In this document: positions 1 to 8,180 of the stretch, one piece after another
Layout: the number at the start of each line of letters is the position of its first letter
Position numbering within the stretch: the stretch's first letter is position 1
NCBI GenBank assembly: GCA_029260035.1
Contig: JAJDEA010000185.1
Coordinates: 1 to 42,898 of the forward strand
Reading direction: 5' to 3'
From: Phycisphaerae bacterium
Lineage (GTDB): Bacteria > Planctomycetota > Phycisphaerae > UBA1845
DNA length: 42,898 nt
Made by a program: the position numbers and the translations under genes
Notes under the pieces: generated by a model
What the model was told of the DNA's origin: nothing
Databases searched by the model: none
Seen by the model: only the letters and a program-made list of their open reading frames with translations

Positions 1-2
1 AC

Positions 3-134
3 ACCCTTCACCACGAAGTGGCCGCATGGCAACGCGAACGCAACCGAGCGACAGTCAGCGTGAACTGGCAGTTCACCACAGAAGACGCTCGAATCAAGCT
101 GAAGAAGCTCTACCCAACAATCGAGCTGCAATGA
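3..134 (+). CDS. IS630-family transposase, C-terminal fragment (5' end outside window)
   Basis: This frame is open from the left edge to a TGA at 132-134 and encodes about 43 residues. The sequence reads as the end of an IS630/Tc1-mariner type DDE transposase: an EVAAWQRERN stretch, then VNWQFTTEDARIKLKKLYP, the usual closing segment of that family. The catalytic core lies upstream of the window, so intactness cannot be judged. Within at most about 30 bases of the stop the sequence changes into group II intron maturase, leaving little room for the IS terminal inverted repeat. A deletion or nested insertion at this junction is therefore likely. Family assignment is by recognition of the tail only. 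Confidence 0.7.
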   Translation, partial: TLHHEVAAWQRERNRATVSVNWQFTTEDARIKLKKLYPTIELQ

Positions 135-427
135 AACACTACCGGTACGGCCGCTCCCGCAGCCTCATGCTGGAATTGGATCAATGGGTCCGACGCAAGG
201 TTCGCGTGATCAAACTCAAGCAACTGAAACGTCAGTACACGGTATTCAAGTTCCTCAAAGGACAAGGCGTCAAGACCTTTCAGGCCTGGATCCTTGCTCT
301 CAGCGGCAAAGGCTGGTGGCGAATGAGCATCTGCCCACAGGCCCACCAGGCCATGGGTATCCAATGGTTCAAAGAACAAGGACTCGCAGGACTGCTGGAA
401 AGATGGACGGCGTACAAGCAGCCGTAG
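131..427 (+). pseudogene. Group II intron reverse transcriptase/maturase, C-terminal remnant
   Basis: About 98 residues from an ATG at 131 match the thumb/maturase end of group II intron-encoded proteins: LDQWVRRKVRVIKLKQLKR, then SGKGWWRMS, then a closing WFKEQGLAGLLER. Intact intron proteins are usually around 400-600 residues and carry reverse transcriptase blocks with a YADD-type motif. None of that is present here; the upstream DNA is transposase instead. The ATG is only the first Met in the surviving piece, not a likely true start. The piece ends just before the intron's own 3' RNA domains, which is the normal order in such introns. I infer a 5'-truncated dead copy. Confidence 0.8.
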
Positions 428-429
428 GA

Positions 430-503
430 AACCGCCCGGTGCCGAGCAGGCATGCCGGGTGGTGTGAGAGCCGGGGGAGGGCAACCTCCCCCAGCTACTC
501 GAT
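430..503 (+). ncRNA. Group II intron 3' end, domains V and VI
   Basis: Bases 430-463 form the 34-nt hairpin expected of domain V: an ACCGCCCGG arm pairs with CCGGGTGGT around the GCCGAGCAGGCAT tip. It is followed by a domain VI-like hairpin (GGGGGAGG, loop GCAA, CCTCCCCC) and the segment AGCTACTCGAT, which should hold the branch-point adenosine. The intron should end near 503, at a GAT. This is the arrangement downstream of a group II maturase, and it confirms the identity of the adjacent protein fragment. Without the 5' domains this copy should not splice. Confidence 0.75.
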
Positions 504-542
504 TTATTCGCAAATCACGACATCAAGAAGTCATCATTTGAC

Positions 543-3500
543 TCAGTTGTTCGTGGCGACTTCTACTTCGGTCTCTGGCTGCTCCGTTTCATCTTTGTCA
601 GGCCGCTCAACAGTGGACTGCTCGGCGAACCCTTTCAGCAACAGCACGAACGGGTCTCCGACTGGCACGACGAACATGTGCGCATCGATGAGCATGCGCT
701 GTGCTGGCAACGGCCCGATGCCATCAATGTCAACTTCTGCTTCGACATTGAAGACTTGATCCATAATCAAATTGATCATCCCGAGTGCCGTGAAGATGTC
801 GACATGCGTGTCACGATTCAGCGAGTGCGTGCCGTCAAGGAAATTCGGAGGCGTAAATGCAGTCAACAGGTTGATTGCGGTGTTAGGCCTGCCGAAACGA
901 AACGCATTGAGGCGAGGAAGGAAGTTCCGCGCCACCAGTGCGACACCATCGATCGTGACTGGCGTAGCGGATTCGAAATCGATTTCCTCGAATGTTACGC
1001 TTTGGCCATTGTCAGCTCTACGGTAGTAGAAGCGGATATCCGTCGCCCGCCAATCACTCAAGTCAAAGAGCGTCGGACGGAACGGGGCAGTGAGTTCACC
1101 CGGATCGTGTACGCCATTACCATTGGCGTCATCGAAGAACGGATCCGCATCGGCGTTGTATCGTCCGTTCGGTACCTCGGCACCAAAAACACGAGCGAAA
1201 TTCAGCTTGCCAAGATCAAGCCCTGCGATGGATTCCGGCGTTATCAGGATGAATCCCGGATCGAAGAATTCGCCGTCCGGAATCATATCTGTCTCGGGGA
1301 ACGTTTCATCGAATTCCGCCGGGTTAACCGTTCCGTCGGTGGGTGGCGGTGGGTTGTCGTCCGGTGGTGGCATGTCGCCGTCCGGCGGAGGCATATCACC
1401 ATCCGGCGGAGGCATATCACCGTCTGGAGGCGGCATGTCGCCATCTGGCGGTGGCATTTCACCGTCAGGTGGGAGCAATCCATCTTCAGGTAATGGCGGA
1501 AGATCGCCCGTCATGTCGAATTCGTGGAAGACATCGTCCAGGAATTGATCGGGATTATCGAATTCACCAAAATCTTCGAAGTGCTCGACTTCGTTGAAGA
1601 ATTCATCGAATCCCTCGGGAATCTCGGTTGGTCCCTCAAAGAAGTCCAACGGATCATTCAGACTCGCAGGCCGGCCGGTTTCTTCATTGAAGAGTGCAAA
1701 CAATCCGGTCTCGTGCGAGTCTTCGACGAACATGAGCAGATGTCTGCCGAAGGGGTTGAACGTAGCAAGCCCCGTGTTGAAGTCAAAGTCAACGCGAACA
1801 GGCTGGGCATCGTTTTCGATACCTGTTGAGAGCACGAAGAGTTCTTCGTTGGGTCCGGCATCGAACTCAACATCGACTTGGCCGTCAACCTCGAAGTCAG
1901 GTCGAAAATCATCTTTGACGACGGTGACGTGCGTTCCTGGATAAAAGAGCCCTGTGTCGGATACGAATTCACCAAACGGAATTCCTCCGACAGGTTCAAA
2001 AGTGGATTCGTCAAAGAGGTTGACTCGTGCCGGTCCGCCTGGGCCATGAACGAAGGTCCCTGTTTCGCGGACAATAAGCTCGACTAAGCCTGTCTCTTCG
2101 GTGAACTGCGTGAATCCAAGGAAGAATTTGCCATCGCCGGTTTCGTTGAGGCGGACTGATAGAATGAATCCATCAACCGTCAAGTCTGCATCGACTGTAA
2201 TGGGTGACACCGGCGTGTCTGAAAAGAATGGATCGCCGTCGGAGACGACGAAGAAAGTGCTGGGGCCGGAAGCGTTAAACGGCAGGTGAGACCGCGCATC
2301 CCGAATTTTCTTGGCCAGCGATTCGATTCCCTCAATTCGGTCGCTTGCGAACCCATCAAAGAGGCGTTGGAATGCTGGCGGAACGGTGTCGCCGATGAAC
2401 TCGCCCAGGATGCCACGAATTCTATCGACGAAGTCATTTGGCGAGTCGATGTCGACCGTGTGCAGATCCTCCTGAAAGATTCGTCCGAAGAGTTTCTCAA
2501 GGTTGATTGCTTTTCCTCTGCCATCCGCCGTTTCAAATACGGTGAGCGGTGGGCCGTGGAAATTGGGATCAAAAACTTCAAATATCAGCCTTGCTCCCAT
2601 GCCCGTTTCCATATTGGTGAGGATTTCATACAACGCACCAACTGAAATGCGCCGGCCTTCAATATGCAGTCGGGCCATTTCGAGCATGATGTGGTCACCA
2701 ATGAAAGGCAGTTGTGGAATGCCACCTTCTGACTCGCTCTCGTCAAAATTGACGAAGTTACGATTCGGTTCCGCGAATGTGTTGATGTAGATAACCGGCT
2801 CATTTTCCGCTTCAGCAGCTGCCAGAAATACGTCATCCACAAATTCGTCCGGAACCGTGCCGTCAAACTCGTTAAGCAGGTCTGTGTTCAGATCTTCCGG
2901 CAAGAGCGCCAGAATCTCATCGATATTCTCATCAGTAACGCCTTCCGGGAACTGCTCAAGAATATCCGGCGGCAAGCCGTCTACGATTCCATCCAAGAAC
3001 TCATCTGGAGGCGGGCCGAAATCTTCAAACGGCTGATTACCAAATAGTTCAGAAGGTGAGGTTACTTTGATGCCCTCGAGATCGGCTAGCGCGCTCAAGT
3101 CGGGTCCACCTGGTCCGTCTTCAACGGGGAAACCTGCCCGCAAGAAGGTTTTCGCAACGGCGAGCACAAGACCGTCCGGGTCTGGCGCTCTCGAGACTTC
3201 GATGTTGCCTTCTGCAATATCAACGCCACTCTGCGCAGCTGCAGGCAACTGTTCGTTAAAGAAAGCGATTAGCTGCTCGCGCGATTGGTTGAGAACATCG
3301 TCCAGCGTGATTTCCTGGTCGATCCCGGAATCTTCAAACAGGGTGGTATACGCCGCTACAACACGGGCCACGACAACGGCTGGGCTTACCGGGATGTTAT
3401 CAACAGTAAGATTATGTTTTTCGACCAGCTCTCCAAACCGAGCAAGAACGATTGTGGTCAAAGGGTCGGCGCGAACACCGTCCAGGTGGCCTTGGGTTCC

Positions 3501-3983
3501 GGTTTCGTCAGCTGGGATCTGAATGCAACTCTCGATGTCGCAAGTGCCGTCAGCGCCGAGGTCGCCGCAGACCGTGAAGTCTGTGCCGACGGGAAGTCCG
3601 TTTGCTTCAAACGTTCCATCTGGGTTCAGCGGGACATCGGCAATCGGATTGCCTTGACCATCGAGCAGATCGTTGCCTTCGAGATCCTTGAAGCTAACCA
3701 TGGCATCATCCGTATCGAATTCGGGCGGAAGCGCTTGCGCTGCTGCCGCATCCTCAGTCGATGTGCGTGTGCTTTGGCTGTCAAATAGCTTGCCACTGAT
3801 TGAGCCTTCATTGCTGAGCGGCTCGTCGACAAGCGAGTTGCCGCCATCGTTTGTGCCCGCACCTGTGCCGCCGCCTGTACTCGAAACGCCTGAGTTGCAA
3901 GCCGTACTCATTAGAAGAGCCAAGCTCGACAGGAATACAAAGCCGCGGCTGAATATAGGGCTACCTATTGCTGTTCTAACCAT
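543..3983 (-). CDS. Large secreted lipoprotein with proline-rich tandem repeat, function unknown
   Basis: The product has 1146 residues. It begins with a short positively charged segment, a hydrophobic stretch and STAC, consistent with lipoprotein export and lipidation at about Cys29. A Gly/Asn-rich linker follows, then a segment like a carboxypeptidase-regulatory or Ig-like fold (about 60-150). A long acidic Asp/Glu/Phe/Pro-rich body continues to about 840. Residues about 840-875 are a run of PPPDGDM repeats. The C-terminal part contains DANGNGVHDPGE, which resembles a calcium-binding EF-hand/dockerin-type loop. The start is the ATG with GGGAG about 12 bases upstream. No enzyme signature was found. 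A surface or periplasmic structural or calcium-dependent binding role is inferred. The gene stands alone between the intron remnant and a divergent gene. Confidence 0.8.
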   Translation of the reverse strand: MVRTAIGSPIFSRGFVFLSSLALLMSTACNSGVSSTGGGTGAGTNDGGNSLVDEPLSNEGSISGKLFDSQSTRTSTEDAAAAQALPPEFDTDDAMVSFKDLEGNDLLDGQGNPIADVPLNPDGTFEANGLPVGTDFTVCGDLGADGTCDIESCIQIPADETGTQGHLDGVRADPLTTIVLARFGELVEKHNLTVDNIPVSPAVVVARVVAAYTTLFEDSGIDQEITLDDVLNQSREQLIAFFNEQLPAAAQSGVDIAEGNIEVSRAPDPDGLVLAVAKTFLRAGFPVEDGPGGPDLSALADLEGIKVTSPSELFGNQPFEDFGPPPDEFLDGIVDGLPPDILEQFPEGVTDENIDEILALLPEDLNTDLLNEFDGTVPDEFVDDVFLAAAEAENEPVIYINTFAEPNRNFVNFDESESEGGIPQLPFIGDHIMLEMARLHIEGRRISVGALYEILTNMETGMGARLIFEVFDPNFHGPPLTVFETADGRGKAINLEKLFGRIFQEDLHTVDIDSPNDFVDRIRGILGEFIGDTVPPAFQRLFDGFASDRIEGIESLAKKIRDARSHLPFNASGPSTFFVVSDGDPFFSDTPVSPITVDADLTVDGFILSVRLNETGDGKFFLGFTQFTEETGLVELIVRETGTFVHGPGGPARVNLFDESTFEPVGGIPFGEFVSDTGLFYPGTHVTVVKDDFRPDFEVDGQVDVEFDAGPNEELFVLSTGIENDAQPVRVDFDFNTGLATFNPFGRHLLMFVEDSHETGLFALFNEETGRPASLNDPLDFFEGPTEIPEGFDEFFNEVEHFEDFGEFDNPDQFLDDVFHEFDMTGDLPPLPEDGLLPPDGEMPPPDGDMPPPDGDMPPPDGDMPPPDGDMPPPDDNPPPPTDGTVNPAEFDETFPETDMIPDGEFFDPGFILITPESIAGLDLGKLNFARVFGAEVPNGRYNADADPFFDDANGNGVHDPGELTAPFRPTLFDLSDWRATDIRFYYRRADNGQSVTFEEIDFESATPVTIDGVALVARNFLPRLNAFRFGRPNTAINLLTAFTPPNFLDGTHSLNRDTHVDIFTALGMINLIMDQVFNVEAEVDIDGIGPLPAQRMLIDAHMFVVPVGDPFVLLLKGFAEQSTVERPDKDETEQPETEVEVATNN
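1361..1465 (-). repeat. Five tandem 21-bp repeats encoding PPPDGDM
   Basis: Five in-frame 21-base units inside the large lipoprotein gene each encode PPPDGDM or PPDGEM. The units differ mostly at third codon positions (for example GGCGGAGGC versus GGTGGTGGC), so the protein repeat is kept while the DNA has drifted. The array is flanked by further degenerate Pro/Asp codons. It probably forms an extended, rigid spacer between the two halves of the protein. Unit number could vary between strains by slippage. Confidence 0.85.
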
Positions 3984-4429
3984 AATTTTCTAGTCTCCCG
4001 AAAAACGAAACAACGCCATAAACTCGACCAGCCGAAGCAATCACGTGTGCGAGTGCGATATCGACGCAGTCTGGATTTGACACAATTCAGTCACACACGA
4101 AAGGTGAACTGATTGGGGTTTATCGAAGGACCAGTTATGACACTTTTGCAAAAACGAGAAACGGTTTAGGCTCTTGACCGTAATGGGTTTTGGCGGGAAG
4201 ACATTGCATCTTATCTGTGTTGAGCTGGCAGAATGCGAGTTTTAAGGGCTGATAGGGTAGTGGTTGCGGGTAAAGCCTCATCGGGTGTTGCGTGGTAGGG
4301 CGCACGAAAATGATAACCGCGACTCCTGAGTACATCTTGCGGGAATGCGTACAATGCTTGAGGTTCTGATGAGAACCTGCCTTTTGGAGGGTAGGTTCCA
4401 GGACGTCTTGAATTAGCAGATATTGACCA
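3984..4429. other. Intergenic region between divergent genes, no convincing gene
   Basis: This gap should hold the promoters of the minus-strand lipoprotein and the plus-strand MazG-like gene. A 66-codon minus-strand open frame at 4135-4335 has no ribosome-binding site or recognisable similarity and is not called. TACAAT at 4350-4355 could be a -10 element for the plus strand, but its -35 is poor. Near the right end are two overlapping hairpins, listed separately. Confidence 0.5.
4361..4398 (+). promoter_or_regulatory. Pair of mutually exclusive leader hairpins before the MazG-like gene
   Basis: GAACCT at 4373-4378 can pair with AGGTTC at 4361-4366 (loop TGATGA) or with the second AGGTTC at 4393-4398, the latter extended by CC/GG. 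Both helices cannot form together. The element ends about 32 bases before the ATG and 47 before the alternative TTG. This is the geometry of a simple RNA switch or a protein-binding site, but no ligand or family is recognised. Chance occurrence is possible because the helices are short. Confidence 0.35.
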
Positions 4430-4795
4430 ATGAAAGGGGTTGTCTTGAACGATGCGTCAACGACTGTTTCGGAACTGATTCAACTGGTTGATGAGTTTGT
4501 CGACGAGCGGAAATGGCAGCCTTTTCATAATGCCAAAAATCTTTCTATGTCCATTGCCATAGAAGCTGCGGAGTTGATGGAGCATTTTCAATGGCTAAGG
4601 CAGGATGAGCTTGAAGATGTCAAAGACAATACTCGCGCGATGGTTGAGATTCGCGAAGAGCTGGCGGATATCACGGCCTATGTGCTTTCGTTCGCTAGCG
4701 CGATGGGAATCGATCTTTCGACCGCCCTTGCGGACAAAATGAAAAAGAACGCGATTAAGTATCCGGCTGATAAGTTCGAGGGGCGATTCAAATAA
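4430..4795 (+). CDS. MazG-like nucleotide pyrophosphohydrolase (dCTPase-type)
   Basis: The 121-residue protein belongs to the small all-helical MazG/dCTP pyrophosphatase superfamily. These enzymes split (d)NTPs to monophosphate and pyrophosphate and clean the nucleotide pool. It shows the divalent-metal signature: E45AAE48 in SIAIEAAELMEHFQW, then E77LAD80 in EELADITAYVLSF. RKWQPFHNAKNL near 28-38 is typical of the RS21-C6/dCTPase branch, and the length fits a single-domain member. The ATG at 4430 has no ribosome-binding site, whereas TTG at 4445 has AAAGGGG about six bases upstream and may be the real start, removing five residues. The substrate is not fixed by sequence. Confidence 0.88.
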   Translation: MKGVVLNDASTTVSELIQLVDEFVDERKWQPFHNAKNLSMSIAIEAAELMEHFQWLRQDELEDVKDNTRAMVEIREELADITAYVLSFASAMGIDLSTALADKMKKNAIKYPADKFEGRFK

Positions 4796-4865
4796 TCAGG
4801 ACCACGTTCTATCGCGGCTTCGGTTTTGCTTCCTACTCGATTGACTGACAAGGATTGAGCACCCG

Positions 4866-5510
4866 TCAGCAGACTTCATTATCTGATTCGTTGGTCAAGT
4901 CTTCGGCCAATTGCCGTATTCTGGCAATGATCGTGTGCCATAGCTCCGTCGTGTCGATGAATTCGTATTGAAGAATGTCCGCCAACATGACATAATCCTG
5001 AGCTTGCAGGGCCTGTTTGATTTGCAGCAGGATTTCCTTGGGCTTGCCGACGGCATCAATCAATGGCATGTCCTGCACGGTAACGACTTCCGGGTCCACG
5101 CCGAGCATCTCGATTGACTTGTTTAGGGCGTCGTAAATCTGCTGCCAGGTACGCAGGCAGTGGCCGAGGGATTCCATGCCTTCCGTCGCTTTTCCTTCAG
5201 AGATAAGCCCAGCGATTCGTTGACACGAAGCAGCGGTTTCATCGAGCGATGAGGACGCATGGTCCATCGTATCCTGAACCAGCGCTTCCCGTGTTCCGGT
5301 TACGATGTCGAGCCTATCGATTGTGCCGAAGGGTTCGCCCAGCTTGGCGCTCATCGTATCGCCCGTGACTTCTTCTCCATTGCAACGAAGTGCGACAATA
5401 AGCCGGCCGCGCGGGCATACGTCCGATTGAACATGCCTTACGACCTCTTCGATCGTGCCCTCGGCGATACTTCCGACTTCGACAGGCTTGTCATCAATAA
5501 AGACTGACAC
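4866..5510 (-). CDS. Conserved-looking hypothetical, beta-rich N-terminus and helical C-terminus
   Basis: I do not recognise a named family. The 214-residue product starts at GTG with GGGAG six bases upstream, a clear start. Residues 1-75 alternate hydrophobic and polar positions (FIDDKPVEVG, RLIVALRCNGEEV, DRLDIVTG) in the way a small beta-grasp or ubiquitin-like domain would. Residues 80-205 are long amphipathic helices, including an ALQAQDYVMLADILQYE segment. It has no signal peptide or membrane segment, so it is probably cytoplasmic. It lies downstream of the PIG-L gene on the same strand, 225 bases away. A role as a small adaptor or chaperone-like protein is only a guess. Confidence 0.7.
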   Translation of the reverse strand: MSVFIDDKPVEVGSIAEGTIEEVVRHVQSDVCPRGRLIVALRCNGEEVTGDTMSAKLGEPFGTIDRLDIVTGTREALVQDTMDHASSSLDETAASCQRIAGLISEGKATEGMESLGHCLRTWQQIYDALNKSIEMLGVDPEVVTVQDMPLIDAVGKPKEILLQIKQALQAQDYVMLADILQYEFIDTTELWHTIIARIRQLAEDLTNESDNEVC

Positions 5511-5735
5511 GAGAAACTCCCATGATATGGACTGTGAAACCTCTCTGCTGATCCAATGCGATCAACGAGAACGCTACCGCAAATACTATCGGCCTGCCAG
5601 CGCACATCGAGCCAATCCCACGATTGGTTAGAGCAAGCTCTATTTTACTGTAGCGTTCGCATGCACTTATTAATCGCATAATAGAGCGATTCGCCGTGAC
5701 CCTTGACCATTCGCTGGTATCGCCGAGACGATTCC

Positions 5736-6497
5736 TCAGGAGGGCTTGGCTTCCTGCTTGAATGGAGGCGGAATCTGCCAATCGCCGAGCAGCGATACCA
5801 TGTCCGTCACGCCCAACAGCCTGGGCAGCGCGTATGTTTCCCCGTAACGCACGCCGATAGAACTTCCTTCAACGCCCGCCCAGCTGCGGACGTAATGCTC
5901 CAGGCCTTTGATTCGTTGGTCATCAAACTGTGATTTGTAACAGCGAATAGCCTCGATCTTCTGATCGAATGTGTCGGTGATGTCTACGACAAACTGCGTG
6001 TGCCAGTGCGTCACGTCAGCAGCGATGCGTGTCGGGCGATAGACCAGGTGGTCGATCCGAAAAGGCTCGGTTCCATCGAAACGGTCATCCCACTTCGTAA
6101 GCTGTGAATAAAAACGAGAGGCTTCGGTGATGAGCTGTGCCTGATAATGGTCCGGCGATGCGCCAGGCGTCCGACCAGCCATCCCAACGAGAATCTTAGG
6201 TCGATATTTTCGAAGCGCTGTCGCGACTATATATCGCGACTCCGGACCATCCATCAGTACGCGGTTCGGAATATCCAACATTTCACAGACCTGGACGCCG
6301 AGAATTTTGGCAGCAGCCTCCATCTCCTTCATTCTGGTTTCGGGCGTTCCGCGAGGTGTAGGTTCTCCATTGGTCATATGGACCATCCCAACGCGATAAC
6401 CCAGGTTGACGAGTTTGGCTATTGCGCCGCCCATGCCGATTTCCAAATCGTCTGGATGGGGGGCTGTGAAAACAATGTCGAGCTGATTGTCAGCCAT
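5736..6497 (-). CDS. PIG-L/LmbE-family deacetylase (BshB1-like)
   Basis: The 253-residue protein is a zinc-dependent N-acetylglucosaminyl deacetylase of the LmbE/PIG-L family. The metal and catalytic motif PHPDDLE is at 14-20 (usually AHPDDxE), and a second metal ligand lies in SPDHYQ near 133-138. The stretch GYRVGMVHMTNGEPTPRGTPETR closely resembles BshB1, the enzyme that deacetylates N-acetylglucosaminyl-malate for bacillithiol. No bshA or bshC is visible here, so bacillithiol synthesis is not established. Other substrates, such as mycothiol-type or glycan precursors, remain possible. The start ATG has an AAGGA-type site about 11 bases upstream. Confidence 0.85.
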   Translation of the reverse strand: MADNQLDIVFTAPHPDDLEIGMGGAIAKLVNLGYRVGMVHMTNGEPTPRGTPETRMKEMEAAAKILGVQVCEMLDIPNRVLMDGPESRYIVATALRKYRPKILVGMAGRTPGASPDHYQAQLITEASRFYSQLTKWDDRFDGTEPFRIDHLVYRPTRIAADVTHWHTQFVVDITDTFDQKIEAIRCYKSQFDDQRIKGLEHYVRSWAGVEGSSIGVRYGETYALPRLLGVTDMVSLLGDWQIPPPFKQEAKPS

Positions 6498-6634
6498 GCT
6501 TTGGTCGTTCCTTCTTGGTAATGAGGTATTGTGCGACTGCGAAAGCCCTCACTCCACAATATAGGGGCGACATTGACCGGAGGCAATTAGTCTGTGCTGG
6601 CGTGAGAGGCGATATTTGAGTACAAAATGGGTCT

Positions 6635-7129
6635 ATGACACGTTCGGAATTGACAGATCAGGATCGCGAAGAAGTCGCTAGCTTCATCCAAAAGCACTGG
6701 CAGAGCCAGGTTGTGATGAGCCAGGGGCGCAAGTTTTACCCGCACAAAGAAGAGGGGCTTCTGGAACGGCGTGATGACAAGCTTGTAGGCCTGCTAAGCT
6801 ATCGTATCGAGGATGATGCGATGGAGATTTTCACGCTCAATAGCACACTTGTTGGTGTGGGGATTGGGGCGTCTCTGATGCTCGACGCAATCGAAAAGGC
6901 ACGGTCGAAAGGATGTACGCGCGTATTTCTTACCACAACCAACGACCGCCTGCGAGCCATTGGATTCTACCAAAGGCTTGGCTTCCGAATGGTGGCGATC
7001 AACCTTGGCGTCGTAGATGAAGCGCGCAAAGCCAAGCCCGAGATCCCCGAATTCGGTGAGCGGAATGTTCGTATGCGTGACGAAATCGTCATGGAACTGT
7101 CACTCAAGCCGTATAGCAATGACTCCTGA
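6635..7129 (+). CDS. GNAT-family N-acetyltransferase
   Basis: The 164-residue protein has the GNAT fold signature. Residues 45-70 give the beta strands (KLVGLLSYRIEDDAMEIFTLN). The acetyl-CoA pyrophosphate loop is VGVGIGASLMLDAIEKA at 73-89, and the late motif RAIGFYQRLGFRMVAI is typical of the family. It probably transfers acetyl from acetyl-CoA to an amine; the acceptor cannot be told from sequence. No Shine-Dalgarno is seen, and TACAAA at 6621-6626 lies only eight bases before the ATG, so a leaderless message is conceivable. The gene is convergent with the polysaccharide deacetylase gene. Confidence 0.85.
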   Translation: MTRSELTDQDREEVASFIQKHWQSQVVMSQGRKFYPHKEEGLLERRDDKLVGLLSYRIEDDAMEIFTLNSTLVGVGIGASLMLDAIEKARSKGCTRVFLTTTNDRLRAIGFYQRLGFRMVAINLGVVDEARKAKPEIPEFGERNVRMRDEIVMELSLKPYSNDS

Positions 7130-7268
7130 ACCAGAGCTTGTTTTTCTTACGATTTGAGTGTTGCGCATGAGGCGTATGCGTTGGCTGCAGAATCCAAGCT
7201 GCCTTCTCCCCTCTCAAGAATTCACAGAATGTGTGACGGTCGATCGGCGGACGTAAATCGGCAATATG

Positions 7269-8180
7269 CTAACACGCCGGAATAGCCGACTCAGTTTTTC
7301 TTGATTCGAGACCATTGCGCGGCGCGCTGGCTTGTTTTAAGTCAGCCTTCGCGCAATGCTCCGAGAGGGTTCTGAAACGATAGGCTCTGAGCAGGGTTTC
7401 GAGCTTGCGAGCTGTGGAGGAGAGACCACGGTAGTGGGCGAGCCTATTGCGCCAAGTTGTTGGCACGATCGGTTGCCCCGGGTCCAGTTCCCAGGGGTGA
7501 ATGTTGACTACGACCGGGTTGCCTTCATTTTGATATTGCCGAAATGCTCGATGGGTAAGTGACATTGGAAAGTGCCGCAGGTATGCCCCAGCCGCTGCGG
7601 GAAGCCGTTTTCCGAAGATGCTAATTGTGGGTAGCGGGAATTCAAGGATGCCGTTTTTCAATCGGTGCGGTTCGAGCGGTGTTCCTGCGATGCCATATTG
7701 TTTGTGCGGGGCGCAGACGGGAACAATACTGGAGTCATACGTTATGCCTTGGGCGGTAAGCTCATCGAGCGCCCAAAGGGTTTCTCTTACGACTGAGTAT
7801 CTCGGTGCTCGATAGCCGAGAACGGGCTTTCCCGTGATCGAAGAAAGAATATCGATCGATTTCTTCACGTCGTCGCGAAAGTTGCCTCGTGTCAAAGTTA
7901 GTACACTTTCATGCCCGAAGCCATGGCTAGCAATCTCATGGCCCGCGTGATGTATGCGCTGGATCAACGCAGGATAGCGATCGGCGATCCATCCCAAGAC
8001 AAAAAAAGTCGCCTTGGTCTGATGGGTATCGAGCAGCTTGAGAATCGTGTCAATCGGCCCATCGAGCCGGTGCGGCAGACCCACCCATTGAGACTCCGGG
8101 ATCGCCAGGTTGTGCGCGTGGAACCACGCTTCCACATCGAACGTGAGGGCGTGCAGATTCTCTTTGTAGTGTTTGCCCAT
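7269..8180 (-). CDS. Polysaccharide deacetylase (NodB type, XrtA/PEP-CTERM-associated style)
   Basis: The 303-residue protein has the NodB homology domain. Motif 1 is LTFDVEAWFHAHN (Asp15 likely the general base), motif 2 is SHGFGHES with zinc ligands His86 and His90, and motif 3 is GYRAPRYSV near 122-130. NIHPWELDPGQP lies in the C-terminal part. This layout, with a DUF3473-like tail, is that of deacetylases in exopolysaccharide loci with exosortase systems. It would remove N-acetyl groups from a glycan. Members usually have DVED or DVEE in motif 1; here it is DVEA, so a likely metal ligand is replaced by Ala18. No signal peptide is seen, and no exosortase or glycan genes are nearby. Confidence 0.85.
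   Translation of the reverse strand: MGKHYKENLHALTFDVEAWFHAHNLAIPESQWVGLPHRLDGPIDTILKLLDTHQTKATFFVLGWIADRYPALIQRIHHAGHEIASHGFGHESVLTLTRGNFRDDVKKSIDILSSITGKPVLGYRAPRYSVVRETLWALDELTAQGITYDSSIVPVCAPHKQYGIAGTPLEPHRLKNGILEFPLPTISIFGKRLPAAAGAYLRHFPMSLTHRAFRQYQNEGNPVVVNIHPWELDPGQPIVPTTWRNRLAHYRGLSSTARKLETLLRAYRFRTLSEHCAKADLKQASAPRNGLESRKTESAIPAC

Noticed and set aside
1361..1465. Possible CRISPR array
   Set aside because: The 21-bp units are contiguous, in frame and coding, with no spacers.
678..1493. Long plus-strand open frame opposite the lipoprotein gene
   Set aside because: It is antisense to a gene with a clear signal and ribosome-binding site; its Arg/Trp/His-rich translation over the repeat is a reading-frame shadow.
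4135..4335. Minus-strand 66-codon open frame
   Set aside because: No ribosome-binding site, no similarity, and it lies in a divergent promoter region.
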